A stretch of DNA of 64,000 nt. It comes from DATAES01 sp963802415 (lineage in GTDB: Bacteria > Actinomycetota > Acidimicrobiia > Acidimicrobiales > JACDCH01). The notes under the pieces are model-generated. The model worked only from the letters and a program-made list of their open reading frames with translations, did no database searches and was not told the origin of the DNA. Below are positions 44,930-53,940 of this stretch, one piece after another; position 1 is the stretch's first letter, and each line of letters opens with the position of its first letter. The stretch covers positions 1,798,001 through 1,862,000 of the forward strand of contig CAWDIH010000001.1 of the NCBI GenBank assembly GCA_963802415.1. Reading direction: 5' to 3'. Both the position numbers and the translations under genes were made by a program.

Positions 44930-45168
44930 TCGCCCACGTCGGCGGCCTGCCCGTCGAGGAGGTCCTGTCCGCGCTGATGAGCGGCGGGGCCGTGTGGTTG
45001 ACTGTGCTGGTCACCTCGCTCGGGGCGCGGCTGCGGGGAACACGGGCCAGGTCGCGCACGGCCATCCCCTCCTCGCCGTCCCTCGTTGCTACCGACGCAC
45101 GACCCACCGGCACTTCGGGGACGGACGTGAGCTTTTGCGACGCGACCGCCAGTGTCGCCTGCCGATAG
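44926..45168 (+). CDS. Very small membrane protein coupled to DUF899
   Basis: 80 residues from the GTG at 44926, which overlaps the DUF899 stop (GTGA). IAHVGGLPVEEVLSALMSGG is followed by a hydrophobic segment AVWLTVLVTSLGARLRG, then a low-complexity Ser/Thr/Arg tail. The first half resembles small uncharacterised actinobacterial membrane proteins that I recall opening with an AHVGGxPxEE-type sequence, but I cannot verify that here. The tail may be out of frame. Coupling and the short downstream gap (12 bases) support a real gene. Confidence 0.55.
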   Translation: MIAHVGGLPVEEVLSALMSGGAVWLTVLVTSLGARLRGTRARSRTAIPSSPSLVATDARPTGTSGTDVSFCDATASVACR

Positions 45169-45180
45169 GGGGAGACCTTC

Positions 45181-45984
45181 ATGAAGGATGAATCAACAAA
45201 CCTCGGCGGGCCGGCGGCCGGCGCCCCCAGCGCACCGAGTCTGCTCCCGGCCGTCGATCGGTCCACTTTCCAGGCCGAACTGGACGGGCTGCGGGCTCGG
45301 GAGAAGGCGCACACCCGGGAAGGCGACGCGATCGCCGCAGCCCGGCGGCGCCTACCGATGGTCGAGGTCGACGCCAACCTCGCGCTGATTGGTCCCCACG
45401 GGCCGCTCACCCTGCTCGACGCGTTCGAAGGGCGCCGACAGCTCATCGCCTACTACTCCATGTGGCGCACCGGCCGACCCGCGCCCGAGCAGTGCGAAGG
45501 ATGCACGTGGTGCACCACCCAGGTCGCGGAGCTGTCCTACCTTCATTCGCGCGACGTCACGTATGCGGTGTTCTGTCAGGGACCGTACGACGAAAGCATC
45601 CGCTACCACGACTTCATGGGTTGGGACATGCCGTGGTACTCAGCACTCCCCTCCCTCGACACACTCCTCGTCGGAAAGACCGGATCGATGCACCTCGTGT
45701 GCTACGTGCGGGACGGCGACCGGGTCTTCGAGACGTACTGGACGACCGGCCGCGGTGTGGAGGCCATGGACTACAGCGATGCGCTCATGGATCTCACCGT
45801 CTACGGACGCCAGGAGCCGTGGGAGGACTCTCCTCCCGGCTGGCCGCAACCGTGGGTACCTGACACCTTCAACTGGCGGATCAACGGAGATGGCTCGCTA
45901 CCTGTGGGAGGCAAGGGACGTCCCATCGCCCAGTGGTCGCGACTCGAAGCGGGACGCTCCGACGACCTCACAGATGGGCCCTGA
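45181..45984 (+). CDS. DUF899 family protein, second paralog
   Basis: 267 residues from the ATG at 45181 (GGGGGAGA upstream). It shares with the first copy LDAFEGRRQLIAYYSMW, a cysteine motif CEGCTWCTTQVAELSYL, DFMGWDMPWYSALPSLDTLL, and GRQEPWEDSPPGWPQ. The extra cysteine (CTWC) makes a second CxxC-like motif absent from the first copy, so the two may differ in redox behaviour. N-terminal 30 residues are variable and proline-rich. Confidence 0.9.
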   Translation: MKDESTNLGGPAAGAPSAPSLLPAVDRSTFQAELDGLRAREKAHTREGDAIAAARRRLPMVEVDANLALIGPHGPLTLLDAFEGRRQLIAYYSMWRTGRPAPEQCEGCTWCTTQVAELSYLHSRDVTYAVFCQGPYDESIRYHDFMGWDMPWYSALPSLDTLLVGKTGSMHLVCYVRDGDRVFETYWTTGRGVEAMDYSDALMDLTVYGRQEPWEDSPPGWPQPWVPDTFNWRINGDGSLPVGGKGRPIAQWSRLEAGRSDDLTDGP

Positions 45985-46040
45985 ACCTCAGTGGAGAGGG
46001 TTCCGGCTGCAGGCGCAACGTAACGAGAAGGCGAGCCTGA

Positions 46041-46084
46041 GCGATCACCCAGGGTTGACGCGGCCCGTCAACACGACGCGGCCC
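46041..46084 (-). repeat. Dispersed palindromic repeat family B, copy 2
   Basis: Inverted repeat GTTGAC (46054-46059) and GTCAAC (46067-46072) inside a 44-base match to 42325-42368. On the minus strand it encodes the last residues GRVVLTGRVNPG and TGA stop of the anti-sigma factor. As in copy 1 it also lies after the end of a plus-strand gene. Confidence 0.68.
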
Positions 46085-46731
46085 GACGAGGATTGATCGT
46101 TGTCGGGCGACTCGATCGTCACACTCAGGATCGGGAACTGCGCGGGGGAGACGCCCGACCAGAGCGTCATGTCGGTGTCGCTCGAGCTGAACGTACCGAT
46201 CGGGACCAGCGTGCCCGCGTCGTTCTTCAACCAGGCTTCGTAGAACTCGCCCGACGCGCGCACGGGGAGACCTTGCGCGTCGAGGGCGATGCGGAAGCCA
46301 CCGGCGTTCCGTTCGATGTCGGCCGTCGCCGAGGCGCCCGGGACCAAGCTGGTCGCGGCCAACTGCGCGGTGAACTCGGACTGGCGGCCGTTTCCGCGGT
46401 ATGCGATCAGCGCACCTCCGATGAGCACAGCCGCCACCACCACCGCGGCCACCGACACTAGGACTTGCCACCGCCGCGTTGCCGAAGGTCGGCGACGATC
46501 GAGCGCCGTGACCACCGCGTCGGTGTGCGCGGGTTTGCTCGGTGCCGGATCGGCCGTCTCGACTGCTTGCACGACCGCGTCTTCGAGTCCGGCGCGTGGC
46601 TCGACCCATGTCAACGGATCGCCGACGAGATCTGCAAGCTGCGACAGGTCGTCGGCTTCGTCCGGCCCGAGCGAGGTCGCGTCCGCGATCAGCTGCTCGC
46701 GCGCCTTCTTCTTGGACTCGTGCTCAGTCAT
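46045..46731 (-). CDS. RskA-like anti-sigma factor
   Basis: 228 residues from the ATG at 46731, which overlaps the sigma-factor stop in ATGACTGA. The N-terminal 85 residues are cytosolic and acidic (SLGPDEADDLSQLADLVGDP), fitting a sigma-binding domain. One membrane helix, WQVLVSVAAVVVAAVLIGGA, at about 88-108. The outside domain from LAATSLVPGASATADIERNA to ILSVTIESPDNDQSSSG is the RskA/anti-sigma-K fold. The last residues are specified by repeat B. It should hold the ECF sigma factor inactive at the membrane until a signal triggers proteolysis. Confidence 0.9.
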   Translation of the reverse strand: MTEHESKKKAREQLIADATSLGPDEADDLSQLADLVGDPLTWVEPRAGLEDAVVQAVETADPAPSKPAHTDAVVTALDRRRPSATRRWQVLVSVAAVVVAAVLIGGALIAYRGNGRQSEFTAQLAATSLVPGASATADIERNAGGFRIALDAQGLPVRASGEFYEAWLKNDAGTLVPIGTFSSSDTDMTLWSGVSPAQFPILSVTIESPDNDQSSSGRVVLTGRVNPG

Positions 46732-47272
46732 CTGAATCACTCCGCAGGTGGCCGAGTAGCCGCGCGAGGGCACGGTGGGCTCGGAACGAGCGCGACTTCA
46801 CTGTTCCCAACGCCACGCCGAGTTTCTCCGCGATCTCGGTTTGGGTCATGCCATCCAGATGTTGCATGCGAACCACTGTGGCCTCCTCGACGGGCAATGC
46901 CTCGATCGCCTCGCGCACACGCCACACGGCGTCGAGGGTCTCGAGGTCGGGGGGCGGGGTGACCAACGCAGGATCTGTCTCTGCGACGTCGACGAGCGGT
47001 CGGGCCGACCGGCGGGCTTCCCGCCGGTAGATGTCGATGGCTGTGTTCTTGGCGATCGTTGCGAGCCATGACGACACGTCGCGGGCGGTGTCGAGCCTGT
47101 CGGCCGCTTGCCACGCTCGCACGAATGTCTGTTGTGCCGCTTCCTCGGCCAATCCGTGCTGGCCGAGCGTGCGGTACGCCACGGCGTACACGAGGTTGCC
47201 GTAGGTACGAAAGAGCACTCGCACGGCGTCGGGTTCACGCTGCTTGAAAGCGTGGAGCACGCCCGCATCCAC
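46724..47272 (-). CDS. ECF-type RNA polymerase sigma factor
   Basis: 182 residues from the GTG at 47272; the frame is open to 47410 but that part includes a strong hairpin and non-family sequence. Region 2: VRVLFRTYGNLVYAVAYRTL, EEAAQQTFVRAWQAADRLD and VSSWLATIAKNTAIDIYRRE. Region 4: IEALPVEEATVVRMQHLDGM, TQTEIAEKLGVALGTVKSRS. Coupled to its anti-sigma factor. Start choice is uncertain, and no ribosome site precedes it, so the true start could be a few codons away or leaderless. Confidence 0.9.
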   Translation of the reverse strand: MDAGVLHAFKQREPDAVRVLFRTYGNLVYAVAYRTLGQHGLAEEAAQQTFVRAWQAADRLDTARDVSSWLATIAKNTAIDIYRREARRSARPLVDVAETDPALVTPPPDLETLDAVWRVREAIEALPVEEATVVRMQHLDGMTQTEIAEKLGVALGTVKSRSFRAHRALARLLGHLRSDSDD

Positions 47273-47293
47273 GACCGGAGAGGTTACGGCAGA

Positions 47294-47325
47294 CGCCCCG
47301 CACGGCTTTCGTGCCGTGCGGGGCG
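47294..47325. terminator. 13-bp stem GC-rich hairpin
   Basis: Arms 47294-47306 and 47313-47325 (CGCCCCGCACGGC and GCCGTGCGGGGCG) are exact complements around a TTTCGT loop. It lies 108 bases after the stop of the repeat-rich exported protein gene on the minus strand and just before the sigma factor gene, so it most likely ends the former's message. It also argues against translation starting upstream of it. Confidence 0.8.
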
Positions 47326-47433
47326 CCTTCCGGAGGGGCTGCGAGCGCAGTTGGGTCTTCACCGCCGTTCGACTCTCGCGTCGGTAGGTCATCACCGATT
47401 TCTCAGACACCGAACCGACCTCGCCTCATCGAG

Positions 47434-48439
47434 TCAGGACTGGTCGGCGCCGAGATCGAACCCGATGTCCATCAACGTCGTTGCGGCATTGCTCACGTTG
47501 ACCTCGTCCTCGCCCTCGAAGGTGTTGACCTGGAGGTGATCGGTCGAGTCGGCCCCGCTGATCCGAGTCTCCGCGTGGAGACCCTTGGTCACGACCGTCG
47601 CGCCGTCGGCGTCGACATCGACGTGGTCCGCCTGCGGCGTACCGTTGACGGTGACGGTGTCGGCGGACGCATCGCCGGCGCCGTTCACGCCGAGATCGAT
47701 GTTCGCGTTCTGCACGTCGGTGCCGGTCAGGTCGTTGACGGTGATGGCATCGGCGCCACCGAGGGCGACGACATCCACCGACTCGACCCCGTCGAGGTCC
47801 ATGCGGATGGCTGCTGGCTCACGGAGGAACACGGCTTGTGAACCGTTGGCCGACAGGCTCATCGTTTCGTTCGCGGCGGCGCCGTTGAACCGCAGCGTGT
47901 CGCTGCCCGAATCGCCGGTTACGGCGTCGCTGCCGTCGCCGGGATCCCAGATGAAGACGTCGGCGCCCGCACCGAGGAAGGCGGTGTCGGCGCCGCGGTT
48001 GCCGTCGAAGCTGTCGTTGCCGCTCCGCCCCAGCATGATCTCGGCGCCATCGCCGCCGGAGACGACGTCGTCGCCGGCGCCAGCGTCGATGATCAAGGTC
48101 TCGTCGGCAAAGGCGCCGTTGACCTGGTCGACGCGGAACACATCGTCGCCCGCTCCGAGCGAAACCACGATCCGGCTGAAGGAGGAACGATCGAAGGTCG
48201 CTGTCCGCCGAGCCGTCGTCACCGAAGTCCACCTGCAACATGTTCGGGTTGCCTGCAGCCAAGCGGAGGGCCAAGTGTTCGCTGGCGCTCGTGCCTCTCA
48301 CCGAGAGCGTGTCCGCCTCGACGAATGCGCGACCAGAGCGCGCCGCGAGCGCAGGTTGAGCGGAAGCGAAGCCGAATCCGACCGTCGCCGTTGCCGCCAA
48401 GCCAAGTCCAAGCGCGCCGAACTTGCGATGAGTGTTCAT
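47434..48439 (-). CDS. Exported calcium-binding-like repeat protein, one frameshift
   Basis: ATG at 48439 with GGGAGAAAG in front. Signal peptide to about residue 32 (AQPALAA). The first frame ends its sense near 48203 after VDFGDDGSADS; removing one base joins it to TFDRSSFSRIVVSLGAGDDV and then DAGAGDDVVSGGDGAEIMLG, SGNDSFDGNRGADTAFLGAG, an RTX-like beta-roll core. The second half (VESVDVVALGGADAITVNDL, NIDLGVNGAGDASADTVTVN) is another repeat type seen in large secreted hemolysin-like proteins. Repaired length is 334. A dedicated terminator follows. Confidence 0.8.
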
Positions 48440-48599
48440 GTCTTTCTCCCGTGTCATCGGGTCGTCGTCGCGACGACTCCGTTGTTGGCGGGTACGACAC
48501 CAGGAGCGCGACGGTTCAAAACTTTTCGACGACAGCGATTTCGCTTCACAGCATGTGACCGACGTCTCGTTCCGCCCAAGCGAGCGTCTGCGCCGCCGA

Positions 48600-51062
48600 C
48601 TACGACGAAGTCGCGGCTACGAGCGGAGACAGCTCGTCGGACAGACTGGACGCTTTCCGTGCGGGCGCGTCGAGCATCGCCGCTCGTGCGATCACGGCCA
48701 TCGACACCGTGGCGAGTAGGTAGGACAGCAATCCGACTCGGTAGGCGGTGGAGATGCCCCAGCAGAGGGCGATTGCGAGTCCGAACACTGAGCCGCAGAT
48801 GGACAGCGCGCCGTTGATGCCCCAGAAGAACGCGGTTGGTGCTCCCTCGCGCCGACCGGCGGCGCGCATACCGATGGCGAAGGGTGTGCCCATCATGAGC
48901 CCGAGCGGTGCCAGAAGGACGACGGCCGTCGCGATGCGCACCGCCGACGTGGCGCTGGCGATGTGTTGGATGACCACCGGTGTGGCGGCGTCGAAGACGA
49001 GAAGAAACCCGACGAGGAGGGTGAGGGGTGCCACCAGGGTGAGCGGCCGGTCGGCGGTGACGAAGCGCTCGCTCACGAAGCTGCCGATGCCGCTGAACAG
49101 CAGCACCGAGAAGAGCACGACGGTCAGCGCGGTCGTGGGGTTACCGAGGAAGACACTGAGCCGCTGCAGTTGCGAGATCTCGATGACGAGGAACCCGAAG
49201 CCGATTCCGGCGAAGTACAGGTAGAAGGGGACGAGCTCTCTCTGCGGCGGCTCCCCCCGATGGCGGCGGCGGGTGACCATCGGCGGCACGACCAGGACGA
49301 TGCCGGCCAGGAAGAGGACGATCACGGCGAGGATCCCGAGGACGAGAACGGGTCGGGTCGACATCTCGTCGTTCAGGATGTCGCCATTGACGAGCGTGTC
49401 GAGGTTCGCCATCTGGAAGAAATAGGGACGGTCATCGGTGGGCGGTGATATGTCAGCGGCCCGTTGCTGCACCGCGGGGCCGGGACCGCCGGGAGCGACC
49501 AAGCTGACGAAGAACGGATCGATCGCCGCGTCCGGTGTGAGCACGCGGTCGTAGTGTTGGCGATCGACGACACCGGACAAGCTCGCCAGGTCGGCGGTGG
49601 AGAATGGCTCGAGGCTCACGAGCATCGTGGCCAGGTTGACGTCTTTGTATGGGAGCGGTGCACTGTAGATCAGCACATGGTTTCGCGGGTTGGATATACC
49701 GCGATCGGTGAGGGCTTGCGCGGCGAGGGCGGTGAGGCGCTCGGTCTCGAGCGGTTCGCCGCCATGCAGCGTGTTGTAGAAACGGCTGATGGTGAGGATC
49801 CCGCCCGGCTTCAGGCGGTCCAGGTAAACCTTCCAGGCGTCGGTGGTGTAGAGGGCGTTCTCGCTGAGCGCGAAAGCGCCGGCCGAGGTCGCCGCCCATG
49901 TGTCGATCAGTGAGATCTGGATGATGTCGAATCGCTTGTTCGTACCGGTCAAGTAGCTCCGGGCCTCGTCGTTGACGAAGTGGACTCGGGGATTCTGGTC
50001 GAGGTGACCGGTGAAATCCCCGTATACGTGATTCACGATGTCGAGGATGTCGCCGTTGATTTCCGCGCCGGTGACGGAGTGAGCGTCGAATTCGAGAGCA
50101 GACCGCACGTCGTCGCCGCCGCCGACGCCGACGACCATGACGTCGGGGTTGGGCCGGATGTAATACGCGAGGTTCCGGATGTTGTCGCGGAGCCCGTCGG
50201 CCACGGTTGAGTAGCGGGAGAGACCGGTTCCCGCGGTGCTGTCGATCTCTAGGTTGAGTACGGAGTCGGTGTTCGGGTTTCCGTCGACGGTCAGACGAGA
50301 GAAGGCGTTCCACCGCTCGTATGTGTGGTCGCCGTCGCGCACACCCTTGCTCCACCGAATGCGAACCACGGCTTCGCCACGCGTACTGAGATCGGCGTTC
50401 ACCAGCGCGAAACCCCCGAGGAGGAGCACGAGCGCGCCTGCGCACGCCATTCCCCGCTTGCTTCCCGCGTCGGCGGCGAACACGAGCGCACCGAGCGCGC
50501 CGATCGCTGCTACGAAAATCACCAGGCTCGGGCCGTCAAGCCACCTGAACAGGGCCACCAGGAGGATGCAACCGAGTGCCGCGCCGACGAGATCCGTCGC
50601 ATACAGCCGGTTCACCTGTGCGGGGAACCGCGTCAACGCGAGGCAGACGACGATGCCGCTGTAGATGAACGGGATCGAAATGAGTACGCACGTGAGTGCG
50701 ATCGAGGCGATGCTGCCGAATGTCAATCGGGGGTCGAACCGGATCCACAGCTGGGCCGCGAAGCACACCGCGGTCGCGACGCTGAACAGCAGTGAGGCCG
50801 TCCAGAGGCGCCGCCGGATGTCCCCCGGAGCGAACCGGTTGGGAAACAGGTGCACGGTCAGCGCACCTGCGGTCAAGCCGAACAGCGCCACCGAGATGGC
50901 GACGAACGCGAAGTGGTACCACATGGTGACGCTGAAGACCCGGGTCAACGCAATCTCGTACATCAGGGTCGACAGCGTGGTGAGGAACAGCCCGGCGTAG
51001 GTTCCGAAGCGCGCTCGCAGAACCGGGTCGGCCGTCGTCTGCACGGCCCCGCGGTCGCCCAT
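48600..51062 (-). CDS. Polytopic membrane protein with spermidine-synthase-like domain
   Basis: 820 residues. N-terminal helices (about residues 20-225) include LTTLSTLMYEIALTRVFSVT. A soluble middle domain (about 265-520) has the spermidine-synthase fold: VMVVGVGGGDDVRSALEFDA, VTGAEINGDILDIVNHVYGD and VHFVNDEARSYL, then FDIIQISLIDTWAATSAGAF. C-terminal helices (about 555-800) follow. Fused transporter-synthase proteins of this kind are widespread but without assigned function. The GGGDD motif suggests nucleotide or SAM binding. ATG at 51062; no partner gene adjacent. Confidence 0.88.
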   Translation of the reverse strand: MGDRGAVQTTADPVLRARFGTYAGLFLTTLSTLMYEIALTRVFSVTMWYHFAFVAISVALFGLTAGALTVHLFPNRFAPGDIRRRLWTASLLFSVATAVCFAAQLWIRFDPRLTFGSIASIALTCVLISIPFIYSGIVVCLALTRFPAQVNRLYATDLVGAALGCILLVALFRWLDGPSLVIFVAAIGALGALVFAADAGSKRGMACAGALVLLLGGFALVNADLSTRGEAVVRIRWSKGVRDGDHTYERWNAFSRLTVDGNPNTDSVLNLEIDSTAGTGLSRYSTVADGLRDNIRNLAYYIRPNPDVMVVGVGGGDDVRSALEFDAHSVTGAEINGDILDIVNHVYGDFTGHLDQNPRVHFVNDEARSYLTGTNKRFDIIQISLIDTWAATSAGAFALSENALYTTDAWKVYLDRLKPGGILTISRFYNTLHGGEPLETERLTALAAQALTDRGISNPRNHVLIYSAPLPYKDVNLATMLVSLEPFSTADLASLSGVVDRQHYDRVLTPDAAIDPFFVSLVAPGGPGPAVQQRAADISPPTDDRPYFFQMANLDTLVNGDILNDEMSTRPVLVLGILAVIVLFLAGIVLVVPPMVTRRRHRGEPPQRELVPFYLYFAGIGFGFLVIEISQLQRLSVFLGNPTTALTVVLFSVLLFSGIGSFVSERFVTADRPLTLVAPLTLLVGFLLVFDAATPVVIQHIASATSAVRIATAVVLLAPLGLMMGTPFAIGMRAAGRREGAPTAFFWGINGALSICGSVFGLAIALCWGISTAYRVGLLSYLLATVSMAVIARAAMLDAPARKASSLSDELSPLVAATSS

Positions 51063-51353
51063 CGGCCGAACCTAGCCGCCGCGGGCCGTGCTGTCGTGGA
51101 CGTGGCGACCTCGACGGCCAGCCCGTTACCGTCGCCCGTGCTACGGATCTCGTTCATCTTCGATGCCGTCACGAGCAACGAAGATCGCGTGGCCATGACC
51201 CGCGTCGAGGTTGGTCAGTTTGGGGGGCAATCGCCCGTCGGGACACCGCAAGGTGTTGCGAATGCCACGTCGCAGCGATTCGCGATCGCGCCGGAAGTCG
51301 ACTCGACCTGCCGTATCGACGATCTCCTCGATAGTGCTGCGACTGTCCGAACC

Positions 51354-51527
51354 ACCGATGAAGTCGCGCATCTTCCCAACCGCGACGCCGTCATCCGTTT
51401 GGTCGGATCTGTCCTCGCCGAACAGCACGACGAATGGGCCGTCGTGCTGCGTTGGATGGCGCGTGCGCACCTGTGCGACTTTCTCTGTGCGCCCCTTGGG
51501 GGCCCGAACCCGGAACGTGTGGAATAG
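51354..51527 (+). mobile_element. Remnant of an IS256-family transposase
   Basis: The segment reads TDEVAHLPNRDAVIRLVGSV followed by LAEQHDEWAVVLRWMAR. This resembles the C-terminal end of IS256/IS1081-type transposases, where RLVGAVLAEQHDEWAxxRRY is a recognisable motif. No DDE core, no start and no flanking inverted repeats are visible, so this is a relic. The rest of 51063-51610 holds no gene I can support; it is open in several frames but none has family features. Confidence 0.6.
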
Positions 51528-51610
51528 GAGTCCGTTTCAACGAGATGCGCGTGGTCGGTCACGTCCCGGCTCAGGCTCGAACATGTTCACCTCGTTGTGA
51601 ACGGGACCGC

Positions 51611-52262
51611 TCATCGGTCACCGGCCTCGGGGAGCAGCGCCCGCAGGCCGGCGCGGGTGGCCTCGCTGCGGAGCCGAGCCCGCACGGCGTGGCGGGCGCG
51701 GTCGATGTAGGAGCTGTCGGAGTAGAGGTGGAAGTACCAGTTCGCCGACAACAGTGCGGCCTCGAGCTCGAACGCCATCTGCGCCGAATCGGTGCCGGCG
51801 CGGCAGCTCTCCGTTCGCCTGGGCGGCTTGGGCGGCCCGCTCCAGTGTTGTCATCCATTGGTGCTGACACTCCGCGATGCGGTCCCGGACCGGACCCGCG
51901 GATTTGCTGTCGAACTCGGCCATGGCGGCCGCGAAGAAGCACCCTCCTGGGAACACCGCCCGTTCGACATAGGACAGGAAGGCGTCGCACAGCGCGTGCA
52001 GGCGCCGGATGCCGGACCCCGACGACAGCGCGGGGGTTATCACCTCACGGACGTAGCGCTGCCGCGCCTCCTCGATGGTGGCGAGCTGCAGCTCCTCCTT
52101 GGAGCCGAAGTGTGCGAACAACCCGCTCTTGCTCATCCCCAACTCGGTCGCGAGCCGTCCGATGGTCAGGCCTTCGAGACCGTCGACGGATGCCACGTCG
52201 GCGGCGGAGCGCAGGATCGTGTCTCGTGTCTTGGCCCCAGCACGTGTCGCATGTCTCGGCAT
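51611..52262 (-). CDS. TetR-family regulator, one frameshift
   Basis: ATG at 52262. Helix-turn-helix: TRDTILRSAADVASVDGLEG, LTIGRLATELGMSKSGLFAH and FGSKEELQLATIEEARQRY. The ligand domain (VITPALSSGSGIRRLHALCD, FPGGCFFAAAMAEFDSKSAG) fits the TetR_C group with the GGCFF motif. Near 51803 the frame shifts by one extra base; the tail MAFELEAALLSANWYFHLYS and DSSYIDRARHAVRARL then runs to TGA at 51611. Repaired length 216. It most likely represses the divergent tautomerase operon through the palindrome at 52274-52295. Confidence 0.85.
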
Positions 52263-52273
52263 GAGACTATTGT

Positions 52274-52295
52274 ATAGCACGAACGATCGTGCTAT
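52274..52295. promoter_or_regulatory. Palindromic TetR operator
   Basis: ATAGCACGA and TCGTGCTAT are perfect 9-base inverted repeats with a four-base centre. The site lies 11 bases before the TetR start and about 50 before the tautomerase start. Position and shape are typical for a TetR operator controlling both directions. Confidence 0.78.
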
Positions 52296-52346
52296 CAATC
52301 ATTTTGCCCAGTCAGCCCGACTGCGCTTCACGAGCAAGGAGTCGTC

Positions 52347-52574
52347 ATGCCGTTCGTCAACGTCAAAGTGATCGAGGGAGTGTTCTCTCCCACCCAGAAA
52401 CAGGACATGGTCCGCCGCCTCACCGACACCATGGTCGAGATCGAGGGTGAGAACATGCGCCCCGTCACGTGGGTGGTCGTCGAGGAGGTCAACAGCGGCG
52501 ACTGGGGGATCGCCGGCAACCCGTTGACCACCGCGGACGTCAAGGCCCTCGCTGCGGCTCAGCCCGTCGGCTAG
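52347..52574 (+). CDS. 4-oxalocrotonate tautomerase family protein
   Basis: 75 residues, with AAGGAG seven bases before the ATG. The mature Pro2 becomes the catalytic N-terminal proline (MPFVNVKVIEGVFSPTQKQD). The remainder, LTDTMVEIEGENMRPVTWVV and VEEVNSGDWGIAGNPLTTAD, is typical of the small hexameric tautomerases. They convert enols and keto acids in aromatic catabolism. First gene of a probable TetR-controlled set with an FAD monooxygenase and a ketopantoate reductase-like enzyme. Confidence 0.93.
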   Translation: MPFVNVKVIEGVFSPTQKQDMVRRLTDTMVEIEGENMRPVTWVVVEEVNSGDWGIAGNPLTTADVKALAAAQPVG

Positions 52575-52609
52575 GCGCCGGTCAACACGCCCTTCCTGGG
52601 GAGCGACCG

Positions 52610-53812
52610 ATGTTCGACGAGATCGTGGTGGGCGCCCGGTGCGCCGGCGCGTCGTTGGCCATGCTGCTGGCGCGCGCCGGCCACCGGGTCGCCCTCGTCG
52701 ATCGGACGTCGTTCCCGAGCGACACCATGTCCACCCACTTCTTGTGGCAGCGGGGGGCGGCACGACTCGACGCCTGGGGACTGCTCGATCGGCTCCAGTC
52801 GCGCGGTTGCGCGCCGATCGAGCGGATCACCTTCGACGTGGGCCCGGTGCAGCTGTCGGGAATCGGCCCCGCGGTCGGAACAACCGGCCACACCTACTGC
52901 CCGCGACGAACGGTGCTCGACGCGCTTCTCGTCGACGCCGCCGTGGAGGCGGGCGCCGAGATCATCGACCGATTCGTGGTCGATGATCTGCTGTGGTCCG
53001 ACGGCCGCGCCGCTGGCGTGACCGGTCACCGTCGCGGCTCGGCGGGGTCCTCGCTCCAAGCCCGAGTGGTCGTGGGGGCAGACGGCCTGCATTCGACCGT
53101 CGCCGACAAGGTCGGTGCACACGCCTACCGGAACCATGCTCCGCTCACCGGGGTCTACTACTCCTACTGGAGCGGGCTCTCGGATCTCGGTGCGGCGTTC
53201 CACGCTCGACCCGGTCGGCTGGTTCTCGTCTGGCCCACCAACGACGACCTCACCTGCATCTACGTCGCCTGGCCCCACGACGAGTTCCACTCCGTACAGC
53301 AGGATGTGGAGTCCAGCTTCCACGACGCGCTCGCCCTCGTGCCGGGGCTACGCGAGGTCGTCGCATCCGGAAAACGCGAGCAACGCTTCGCCGGCACCGG
53401 CGACCTACCCAACCTGTACCGGACCTCCGCCGGACCGGGATGGGCTCTCATCGGCGACGCCGGTCACCACAAGGACCCGTCGACCGGCATGGGCATGTCC
53501 GACGTGTTCGTCGCGGCCGAGCTACTGGCCAACGCCCTCCACCAAGGGCTCGACGATGTCCGGTCCGTTGACAACACAGTCCTCGACTACCAACAGGGGC
53601 GAGACGCCCACACCATCGACGGCTTCGAACTCACATTGCGCACCGCCAGACTCACGCCGCTGTCACCCATCCTCGAAGCGTTTTACCGCCATGCCGCACA
53701 CCAACCCGATCTCGTCCAGCAGATCTTCGGCGTACTCGGAGGATCCGTGCCCATCACCGATGTGTACTCCGACACCAACATCGCCGCCGCCCTCGCACAG
53801 GCTCAAGATTGA
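52610..53812 (+). CDS. FAD-dependent monooxygenase-like oxidoreductase
   Basis: 400 residues from the ATG at 52610 (GGGGAG upstream). FAD-binding start IVVGARCAGASLAMLLARAG with GxxxxG loop, RTVLDALLVDAAVEAGAEII, VVVGADGLHSTVADKVGAHA (DG motif), and GPGWALIGDAGHHKDPSTGM (GD motif contacting FAD). This is the aromatic-hydroxylase/geranylgeranyl-reductase superfamily. The DG and GD motifs suggest a flavoprotein hydroxylase. Substrate unknown; with the tautomerase 35 bases upstream an aromatic or quinone substrate is plausible. Confidence 0.92.
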   Translation: MFDEIVVGARCAGASLAMLLARAGHRVALVDRTSFPSDTMSTHFLWQRGAARLDAWGLLDRLQSRGCAPIERITFDVGPVQLSGIGPAVGTTGHTYCPRRTVLDALLVDAAVEAGAEIIDRFVVDDLLWSDGRAAGVTGHRRGSAGSSLQARVVVGADGLHSTVADKVGAHAYRNHAPLTGVYYSYWSGLSDLGAAFHARPGRLVLVWPTNDDLTCIYVAWPHDEFHSVQQDVESSFHDALALVPGLREVVASGKREQRFAGTGDLPNLYRTSAGPGWALIGDAGHHKDPSTGMGMSDVFVAAELLANALHQGLDDVRSVDNTVLDYQQGRDAHTIDGFELTLRTARLTPLSPILEAFYRHAAHQPDLVQQIFGVLGGSVPITDVYSDTNIAAALAQAQD

Positions 53813-53940
53813 GCACACCACCCCGGAGCAGCTCTATGCCACGCACGCCGCCTGCGTCGTTCGCCCCCACGAAAACTCGAATCCGTCCTCGAAGTGCAGC
53901 ACGTGCATCCGCCGACCATGAAGTCGCCCGGTCCGCCCCG

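Noticed and set aside
47273..47410. N-terminal extension of the ECF sigma factor
   Set aside because: It contains a 13-bp stem hairpin and does not resemble sigma region 1 or 2.
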